DNA from: Qipengyuania pelagi
Lineage (GTDB): Bacteria > Pseudomonadota > Alphaproteobacteria > Sphingomonadales > Sphingomonadaceae
Direction: 5' to 3'
NCBI RefSeq assembly: GCF_009827295.1
Contig: NZ_WTYD01000003.1
Coordinates: 35,674-99,673, forward strand
DNA: 64,000 bases
Every line of letters begins with the position of its first letter. The stretch's first letter is position 1. A model generated the notes under the pieces. It was not told the origin of the DNA, did not search any database, and worked only from the letters and a program-made list of their open reading frames with translations. This document shows, one piece after another, positions 58,388 through 64,000 of the stretch. A program made the translations under genes and the position numbers.

Positions 58388-59863
58388 TCAGGGCGAGCGC
58401 AGGCTAGCGCGAAAGGGATTGCGGATACGGTGCCGCACTGCACTACCCTCGAACTCGCGAGGGTCCTTCATTTCGAACAGCGTGCGATTGGCCTCAAGGG
58501 TTTCGATTTCCATGGGCGTCCAGTCCGGCTTTTTCATCGCCATGACGTCCTCTGAGCGCGTGCGGATTTCGCCGTCCTTCAGATAAATGTCGAATGCCAT
58601 GCCGACCACCGTGTCGAGCTTGGGCTGCTCGCGGAACAGGGAGTAGCAATAGGTCTGGAGCATACTAGCGCGATAGGCGCGATACTCCTCATAGGTGCCG
58701 GCGCCCCTTTTCTGCGGCAGGATCAAGAACAGATAGCCAATGCGCTGCATCGGGAAGCGGCGGGTCACGAAGGTTCGCCTCACGAACCGCGCCATATCCT
58801 CGCCGACACACCGCTCCATCGCGCCCCATAGTGCGTGGGCGAGCGAGACGCGGTTCATTCTGGGTTCGGCGGCAATGACGCGGAGGGCGGCTTCGGACAG
58901 CGCGATGCTCGGCTCATAATTAAGGATCGAGATCGACGTGCCCTTGAGCACATCCTCAGCAATCAACTCTATTACTTCATCCCACAGCATCGACGTCTTC
59001 TTGAGTGCGGCGAGCTCGGCGTAGAGCTGCGAGGAAACATAAATCTCATACTCCCCCTCGGGGATACCGAGCTGCGCGCGCCGTGTGCGCTTGCGCATCT
59101 TATTGGGCACGAACCCGGGTCGGCCATCCTTGAAGCCGTTCATCATGTAGGCCGCGAGGAGATGTTCTTCACCGGCGGCGAAGCTTATCATCCCCGAGCG
59201 CAGGACCTTCGCGCGAGCGACAAGGTAATTGGTGAGGTCTGCGACCGTGTCGAGCTCGCTCATCACGACTTCAAGCCCGATCGGATCGAACACATGGACA
59301 AAGGTGCCGTCAGGATTAACGTCGCCGATCATGAACGGGCGAAACCCATCGCGCCCAGTGTCGACGTGTGCCGCGCCGGTGAGCGAAGGAATGATCATCA
59401 GCGACCCGCGCGGATCCGGGAAGTAGCGGCGTGCCGCTTCTTCGGCACCGCTGACCACCGCGACGAGATGAGTAATGCGGTCGGCTTTGGCTGGCAGCGG
59501 CACCGGCAGGGTCTGGGTGCAGTGCTTGTCAGTGAAAACCCGATCGGGATGGAGATCGAGCCAGCGTTCGGCACCATTTAGTTGCGCGACCGCGCCGTCG
59601 ATCGCCCGCCGATACCAGCGCGACCAGGCGAGTTCGATCGGCTTGTCCTCCTGCCAGCTGATTGCCTTGTCGCTGAACAGCACAACATGGTTCTCGAACA
59701 CCGCGAGCAGATCGGCGATCTCCTGCCCCCCGCCGCAAGCGGTCTTGGTACGGTCATTGAATGTGTTTGGATAGGACCAAAGTCGCAGGAACGCGCGGTC
59801 GGCGAATTGCGCCAGTCGCTTCTCCGAGGGGGTCAGCCCTTCGCCCCGAATGATCGGCGTCAT
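58388..59863 (-). CDS. Uncharacterised 491-residue protein, possibly nuclease-like
   Basis: No named family is recognised with confidence. The N-terminal 70 residues read LWSYPNTFNDRTKTACGGGQ, then EIADLLAVFENHVVLFSDK: Glu48, Asp51 and Asp65-Lys66 around two hydrophobic strands, as in NERD-like and other restriction-type nuclease folds, though the last pair does not fit the strict D/E-x-K rule. WYRRAIDGAVAQLNGAERWL follows, typical of a widespread family of hypothetical proteins I recall without a function. The rest is alpha/beta with no membrane segment. The ATG overlaps the stop of the 54-residue frame (ATGA) and the next gene is the GHKL ATPase, so the two are likely partners. Confidence 0.7.
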   Translation of the reverse strand: MTPIIRGEGLTPSEKRLAQFADRAFLRLWSYPNTFNDRTKTACGGGQEIADLLAVFENHVVLFSDKAISWQEDKPIELAWSRWYRRAIDGAVAQLNGAERWLDLHPDRVFTDKHCTQTLPVPLPAKADRITHLVAVVSGAEEAARRYFPDPRGSLMIIPSLTGAAHVDTGRDGFRPFMIGDVNPDGTFVHVFDPIGLEVVMSELDTVADLTNYLVARAKVLRSGMISFAAGEEHLLAAYMMNGFKDGRPGFVPNKMRKRTRRAQLGIPEGEYEIYVSSQLYAELAALKKTSMLWDEVIELIAEDVLKGTSISILNYEPSIALSEAALRVIAAEPRMNRVSLAHALWGAMERCVGEDMARFVRRTFVTRRFPMQRIGYLFLILPQKRGAGTYEEYRAYRASMLQTYCYSLFREQPKLDTVVGMAFDIYLKDGEIRTRSEDVMAMKKPDWTPMEIETLEANRTLFEMKDPREFEGSAVRHRIRNPFRASLRSP

Positions 59864-60024
59864 CGGAGCTTCGTCGCGGTCGGATGCATTAGCGGCATTC
59901 CACCAAGTAACAGAATGTCGCCTTTGAGGTCACTCGATAGATTGGCGATCTTGTCCGCTTTCAGTCGATCAAGGGGCGATCTGCTATGATCGACATGCGG
60001 GGCGCCTGCATTGCAGCGATCCAT
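59860..60024 (-). CDS. Possible 54-residue protein coupled to the 491-residue gene
   Basis: Begins MDRCNAGAPHVDHSRSPLDR, continues LKADKIANLSSDLKGDILLL and ends in KLR; its TGA overlaps the next ATG as ATGA. No strong Shine-Dalgarno is visible. The surrounding spacer carries words shared with non-coding island spacers (AGAAGCTGCC, AAAGCGGAC), so it could equally be chance. If real, it would be the first gene of the ATPase unit. Confidence 0.4.
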   Translation of the reverse strand: MDRCNAGAPHVDHSRSPLDRLKADKIANLSSDLKGDILLLGGMPLMHPTATKLR

Positions 60025-60168
60025 TGGCAGCTTCTGTCAGGAGCAGACGTTCGCGGCACCTAGCTTAACCCACCGGATTTAGTCGGAAGCGGCCGCTCTT
60101 GAAGACCGTGCGCGAACGACAGCTATCCTCGATTTGCGGCCTGGAAGCTGCCGGTAGCAATCGGCCCG

Positions 60169-61338
60169 TCATCCGCCGAGACGATCTGGCGTCCAGCTCT
60201 TTTCTGCGTATTCATACACCGCTTCGAGACCGAAACGTGGGTCGTCCTGACAGTCTGCACGCTCGGCTAATTCCATGAGGACGAGCCAATTCACGTCCGC
60301 TTGACGCGTGCCCAGCTGCACGGGTGCCAAGTCCGTTCCGATGGAGTGAGGATGAATGTGACGATCCAGCGCCTTCGCTATCTCAGAACTTTCATCTCCT
60401 TCTTTCGCAACCCGGGTCGCGGAACTGGCGATCAAATCCGCGATCTGCAGACCTGGGCTTCCGCGAGAATCGGCTAGGGCGACGGGTTCGGCCAGATCCC
60501 AACCAAATTGCTCGGGAGAGTTGCCCAGTGCAACGGCCCTCTGGATTGCAAACTCTTTGCCCTCGTCGATTAGGGAAGGAAGCAATGCGGCGATCGGCTT
60601 GCTGTCGTCACAAACCACTCGCAATGGGCGGTTCTTTTGCCCCCAATGATTTAGAAGGCTCCAAAGCCCTGCCGCAGATACGTCGAGTACGTACTTTCCT
60701 TCGTCGGGCGTCGTTGTTCGCAGCCGCGCATTGTCGGCGACGATGATGTCGCGATATCCGTTCGCGAATCGAAATACGAGCTTGAGGGGGTGGTCTTCCG
60801 GTAGGTGCGCCGATGCATCCGGATCGAAAAGCAGGGGGGCGTCGCCGGGGTCGAGCGAGCGCATGTACCTTTCGAACTGCACAAGGGTCTCCTCGCCGAC
60901 CCCGTCGACCGAACTGATAAAGCAGTACATTGCCACAAAACGATGAAGGTTCTTCTCATACAGCAATTCGGGCGAGAACTGGAAAACCGGCTCGAAAACG
61001 TATTCGAAAAGCTTGCCACAGAGCACCACCCGCTTGTTCTGGACGACGAAGGAGTAGAGACCGTCTATCTCGGCAAGAACCTGAGCGACTAGGTTCCGCC
61101 CCCTCTCGGACGACAGCAGTTTCTGCGCCTTCAATTCTGGCATCTGGACCGGATGATCCTTCCGCGCACGATCAAGTATCTCCCACGCGCGCTGCTCCTC
61201 AATCGCAACGGATGCGTAAGCAAAAACGGGTTGGTTGGCATCGAGGAGTCGTGAACCGGTAAACCCGGATTCGTCCAAGAAGAGATCAAGGACGCCTTCG
61301 CCGGCGTCATTTAGTTCGTTGCATTCATTGGATGCCAT
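60169..61338 (-). CDS. DUF3800 protein
   Basis: The 389-residue product has the DUF3800 hallmarks: LDLFLDESGFTG (Asp22-Glu-Ser-Gly) near the start, VVCDDSKPIAALL in the middle and GSPGLQIADLIASSATRV near residue 305. DUF3800 is thought to adopt an RNase H-like fold and is frequent in defence islands and mobile elements; its activity is not settled. Same direction as, and upstream of, the 491-residue/ATPase pair; the spacer is about 145 bp to the small frame. Its own upstream region ends at the IS91-type element. No strong ribosome site at ATG 61338. Confidence 0.82.
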   Translation of the reverse strand: MASNECNELNDAGEGVLDLFLDESGFTGSRLLDANQPVFAYASVAIEEQRAWEILDRARKDHPVQMPELKAQKLLSSERGRNLVAQVLAEIDGLYSFVVQNKRVVLCGKLFEYVFEPVFQFSPELLYEKNLHRFVAMYCFISSVDGVGEETLVQFERYMRSLDPGDAPLLFDPDASAHLPEDHPLKLVFRFANGYRDIIVADNARLRTTTPDEGKYVLDVSAAGLWSLLNHWGQKNRPLRVVCDDSKPIAALLPSLIDEGKEFAIQRAVALGNSPEQFGWDLAEPVALADSRGSPGLQIADLIASSATRVAKEGDESSEIAKALDRHIHPHSIGTDLAPVQLGTRQADVNWLVLMELAERADCQDDPRFGLEAVYEYAEKSWTPDRLGG

Positions 61339-61414
61339 GACGCGTCATAGCACACCTATTGCTTGGCTGGAGCGTGTTATCTGGAAAAGCGGCGCCGGTC
61401 TGGCCGGTATGAGT

Positions 61415-61449
61415 GTCTGCTTTGCGCCGCCGGATGCCTGAAAGCAGAC
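61415..61449. repeat. Hairpin in the spacer upstream of the DUF3800 gene
   Basis: GTCTGCTTT (61415-61423) and AAAGCAGAC (61441-61449) form a 9-bp inverted repeat with a 17-nt loop. It is too far from a T run for a terminator and resembles words in the other island spacers. Confidence 0.5.
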
Positions 61450-61497
61450 TGTCGTCTTCCGTGAAGGGTTCCGGGCGCCGTAGGCGTACGGAAGTCC

Positions 61498-61514
61498 CCG
61501 AAGCACGAACCCGC
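61498..61514 (+). repeat. Left inverted end of the IS91-type element
   Basis: CCGAAGCACGAACCCGC; matches the reverse complement of 63980-63996 at 16 of 17 positions (12 in a row at the inner side). Confidence 0.65.
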
Positions 61515-61758
61515 GGGCCGCATGCGTTGGGCTATGGGGATTTCGGTTTTCTGTCGATCCAGGTGGCTTGATGACACTGGCTGGGAAGCGTGCCGGATGG
61601 GTCAGGTGGGCAGGTCTGTGGCCCGGATTTGGTCAGCAGATCGCTCAATAGCGATGGTGTCATGGCGGTTTTCATGCGACTGATGATCTGCAGGACGAGC
61701 GGCGGCATTGCCGGAAGCCTATCACGTGCCCGGTTCGGTGAGATCGAGCCATGCCGGG

Positions 61759-62979
61759 TCATGGCGCAAATTTCCGGATGGGCGGTATGGAGGATGGCGG
61801 CGCGCGTGGTTGCTGCCAGCGCGCAAAGGTCTCGATGACGATCATGTGCCCGCCGCAATGTGGGCACGGCGGGCGGTAATCTTCTGGCTCATCGGTGATC
61901 TCATCTTCTGGAGGTGGCGCGACCTCCAGCAGTTTGCGGGCGAGCGCGATATTGGCCTTGTGCGTGGCACCAGCGAGCAGGCCGTAATGGCGGATACGGT
62001 GGAAGCCGGTTGGCAGGACATGGAGCAGGAACCGGCGGATGAACTCGTCGGCGGGCAGCGTCATGACCTGCTGGCGGTCGGTGCCGTCTCGACGATAGTC
62101 TTTGTAGCGGAAGATGACATCTTGGCCATCGAACCGGATCAGGCGACTGTTCGATATGGCGACGCGGTGAGTGTAGCGCGAGAGATAGGCGAGCACCGCT
62201 TCGGGTCCGGCGAAGGGCGGCTTGGTGTAGACCACCCAGCGCTTCTTGCGCACTGGTGAGAGGTGCTTGAGAAACGTCCGCCGATCAGTCAGCCCGGTCA
62301 ACTTGCCGAAGAAAGCGAGCCTGCCCGCATTATGCAGCGCCATCAGTCGGGTGAGGAACAGGCGGCGGAACAAGGCACCCAGCACCCGCACCGGCAGCAG
62401 GAAGGCCGGGCGTGACGATATCCATCGCTTGCCATCGGGCGTAATACCGCCACCCGGGACGATCATGTGGACATGCGGATGATGCGTCATGGCCGATCCC
62501 CATGTGTGAAGCACGGCGGTGATGCCGATCTTTGCGCCGAGGTGCTTCGGGTCGGACGCAATCGTCATCATGGTCTCTGCCGCAGCCTTGAACAGCAGAT
62601 CATAGACCAGCGCCTTGTTGGTAAAGGCAATGGCGGCAACCTCGGCCGGCAGGGTAAACACGACGTGGAAGTATCCGACCGGCAGCAGATCGGCTTCGCG
62701 CGCTGCCAGCCATGTGCGCGCCGCACCGCCCTGGCACCTGGGGCAGTGCCGGTTACGACACGAGTTGTAGGCGATCCGCCAGTGCCCGCAACAGGCGCAG
62801 GCCTCGACATGGCCGCCCAGCGCAGCGGTCCGGCAATGCTCGATCGCTGACATGACCTTGAGCTGCTGCAGGCTCAGATGTCCTGCATGGGTGGCCCGGT
62901 ATGCTGGACCAGTAGCGCAGAAGATGTCAGCGACCTCGAACGAGGTGCGCACCAGTTCAGCCCGGTGGTGTCCCCTCAC
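61759..62979 (-). CDS. IS91 family Y1 transposase
   Basis: The 406-residue product has an N-terminal zinc-finger region (CACCGHWRIAYNSCRNRHCP then RC), the HUH metal motif in HPHVHMIVPGGG and the catalytic Tyr in LSRYTHRVAISNSRL, with a second Cys pair near the C terminus (CPHCGGHM). It nicks and joins single strands for rolling-circle transposition. All key residues are present, so it may be active. Its start overlaps the recombinase gene by 23 bp. Confidence 0.95.
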   Translation of the reverse strand: MRGHHRAELVRTSFEVADIFCATGPAYRATHAGHLSLQQLKVMSAIEHCRTAALGGHVEACACCGHWRIAYNSCRNRHCPRCQGGAARTWLAAREADLLPVGYFHVVFTLPAEVAAIAFTNKALVYDLLFKAAAETMMTIASDPKHLGAKIGITAVLHTWGSAMTHHPHVHMIVPGGGITPDGKRWISSRPAFLLPVRVLGALFRRLFLTRLMALHNAGRLAFFGKLTGLTDRRTFLKHLSPVRKKRWVVYTKPPFAGPEAVLAYLSRYTHRVAISNSRLIRFDGQDVIFRYKDYRRDGTDRQQVMTLPADEFIRRFLLHVLPTGFHRIRHYGLLAGATHKANIALARKLLEVAPPPEDEITDEPEDYRPPCPHCGGHMIVIETFARWQQPRAPPSSIPPIRKFAP

Positions 62980-63874
62980 TGGGCAGGAACATGCCTAGCT
63001 TGTCGAGCGGACTGGTCACCGCATGCATTGTTCTGGTTGCGACCCTGGTGTAGAAGGCGGTGTTCTCCAGCTTGGCATGGCCGAGCAATGCCTGGATGAT
63101 GCGGATATCGATGCCGTCTTCGAGCAGGTGGGTAGCAAAGCTGTGGCGCAGCGTGTGCGGGCTGACGCGCTTGGCGATCCCTGCAGCCTGTGCCGCCTCG
63201 ACGACAATGCGGTGCAGTTGCCTTGTGCTGATCGGCTTCATGGCATGCAGGCCAGGGAACAGCCAGCCATCATGGTGCATCACGCCTTGCTCACGGCCCA
63301 GCTTCCACCATTGCCGCAGCAGGGTGAGCAGATCGGCAGGCAGCATGGCATTGCGATACTGGCCGCCTTTGCCGCGTTCGACCCGGAGCAGCATCCGCTC
63401 GCTGTCCACGTCGCGCACCTTGAGCATCGCCACTTCGCCCACGCGCAGACCGGCGCCATAGGCGACCGACAATGCGGCTTGGTGCTTGAGGCAGGTGGTC
63501 GCGCCCAGCAGCCGGACAACTTCATCCCTGCTCAGCACCACCGGCAGCTTGCGCATCTGCTTCATGCGAACGAGCCGCCGGGCAAGGTCAGGCCGGTCGA
63601 GTGTATGGGTGAAGAAGAAGCGCAGTGCCGAAACCACGCTGTTCATGGTTGGTATGGGCATGCCTGCTTCACGCTGCTCGACCTGGAAGCGGCGCAGATC
63701 TTCCGATGTCGCCGTATCGGGAGGACGCCCAAGGAAGGCGGCGAACCGCCCCACGTCGCGGACATAATTACGCTGCGTCTCGCGGCTGAAGTGCCGCATG
63801 GTCATATCGTCGATCAGCCGCTGACGCAGCGGGCTGACCGGAGTGGCTGGAATAACCGGTACAAGATCGTTCAT
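62957..63874 (-). CDS. IS91-associated tyrosine recombinase (XerC/D-like)
   Basis: The 305-residue product has a SAM-like core-binding N terminus (MTMRHFSRETQRNYVRDVGR) and catalytic residues Arg in GLRVGEVAMLKV, His-x-x-Arg in SPHTLRHSFATHLLEDG, His in LLGHAKLENT and Tyr in AFYTRVATRTMH. This gene regularly precedes IS91-type transposases in sphingomonads and related bacteria; its role in their transposition is not clear. First gene of the element's operon. Confidence 0.93.
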   Translation of the reverse strand: MNDLVPVIPATPVSPLRQRLIDDMTMRHFSRETQRNYVRDVGRFAAFLGRPPDTATSEDLRRFQVEQREAGMPIPTMNSVVSALRFFFTHTLDRPDLARRLVRMKQMRKLPVVLSRDEVVRLLGATTCLKHQAALSVAYGAGLRVGEVAMLKVRDVDSERMLLRVERGKGGQYRNAMLPADLLTLLRQWWKLGREQGVMHHDGWLFPGLHAMKPISTRQLHRIVVEAAQAAGIAKRVSPHTLRHSFATHLLEDGIDIRIIQALLGHAKLENTAFYTRVATRTMHAVTSPLDKLGMFLPSEGTPPG

Positions 63875-63979
63875 CGCTCGACTCCTCAGTTGAAGGAGCC
63901 GGAATGTTCGGCCTTGATCAGTCCCCGCGCTACGCCTGTCGTTCTACTTCACCCCCTCCGCCAGCACCCCTCCCGCGCA

Positions 63980-63996
63980 GCGGGTTCGTGCTCCGG
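63980..63996 (-). repeat. Right inverted end of the IS91-type element
   Basis: Read on the minus strand: CCGGAGCACGAACCCGC, one mismatch to the left end at 61498-61514. Only 4 bp of flanking DNA remain in the window. Confidence 0.6.
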
Positions 63997-64000
63997 CCCA

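Larger units (their letters stand above)
61498..63996 (-). mobile_element. IS91-type element with accessory tyrosine recombinase
   Basis: About 2.5 kb bounded by near-identical 17-bp inverted ends, containing a Y1 transposase and a tyrosine recombinase transcribed leftward as an operon. IS91 elements move by rolling-circle replication; those with a second recombinase gene are known in alphaproteobacteria. Boundaries rest on the inverted repeat only. Confidence 0.7.
46281..64000. mobile_element. Integrated element (genomic island) beginning at tRNA-Leu; right end beyond the window
   Basis: The tRNA is followed by an integrase reading away from it, then by plasmid-type remnants, a metabolic cassette, a putative defence cluster and an IS91-type element. 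The left boundary should fall inside the tRNA 3' end. I found no second copy of that end downstream, so the right boundary is unknown or lost. Confidence 0.65.

Noticed and set aside
59572..59582. GGCACCATTTA as a possible right attachment repeat of the tRNA-Leu end
   Set aside because: Only ten bases match and it lies inside the coding sequence of the 491-residue gene; too short and wrongly placed.
46281..64000. CRISPR array or rRNA genes in the island
   Set aside because: No regularly spaced direct repeats and no rRNA-like sequence were found on reading through.

Overview
The window is GC-rich chromosomal DNA from an alphaproteobacterium, most likely order Sphingomonadales and close to Erythrobacter/Qipengyuania-type Erythrobacteraceae. 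This rests on recognised protein families and their style (GapR/DUF2312, DUF1244, DUF6961, RpoB, RpoC and GroEL sequences) and not on any database search.

Positions 1-46,200 are core chromosome. From left to right: a partial host-attachment-family gene; a secreted DUF305/LVIVD-type protein; a diguanylate cyclase; groES-groEL with a clear promoter and CIRCE operator; an MscS channel; a MATE exporter; a PagL-like lipid A deacylase; an entericidin-type lipoprotein; rplJ-rplL; two small Thr/Glu/Met-rich lipoproteins; a membrane protein/XRE/DUF2975 operon with a cluster of TTATCG palindromes; rpoB-rpoC; a GGDEF-EAL protein; gltX; a SulP transporter with a triplicated start region; pyk; small conserved genes including gapR; yebC; ruvC; an orphan secreted protein; a GDPD phosphodiesterase; ubiG; lysC-purT; an SLC13 permease; a nitronate monooxygenase-like enzyme; a Tat-exported dienelactone hydrolase-like protein; an NDUFA9-like protein; and a lipoprotein. 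rplJL and rpoBC lie on opposite strands about 3 kb apart, so the usual rplJL-rpoBC block is broken.

From 46,281 to the right edge the content looks like an integrated element. A complete tRNA-Leu(CAG) gene is followed at once by a P4-type tyrosine integrase. Next comes a scar of decayed plasmid-type genes: a truncated thermonuclease, a DUF6961 gene, and a strawberry-notch helicase piece joined to an apparently unrelated tail. A two-carbon oxidation module follows: a GAF-Fis regulator, a palindromic TGT-N12-ACA site, aldehyde dehydrogenase, alcohol dehydrogenase, and one reading frame that fuses a complete DUF779 domain to a complete acetyl-CoA synthetase. Together these would take ethanol through acetaldehyde and acetate to acetyl-CoA.

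The right part of the island carries a leftward gene set: a DUF3800 protein, a possible 54-residue ORF coupled by ATGA to a 491-residue uncharacterised protein, and a 682-residue protein joining a GHKL ATPase domain to a C-terminal PD-(D/E)xK-like motif. I regard this as the best candidate for an undescribed (probably anti-phage or anti-mobile-DNA) system. An IS91-type element with its own tyrosine recombinase and 17-bp inverted ends sits just upstream of it and closes the window.
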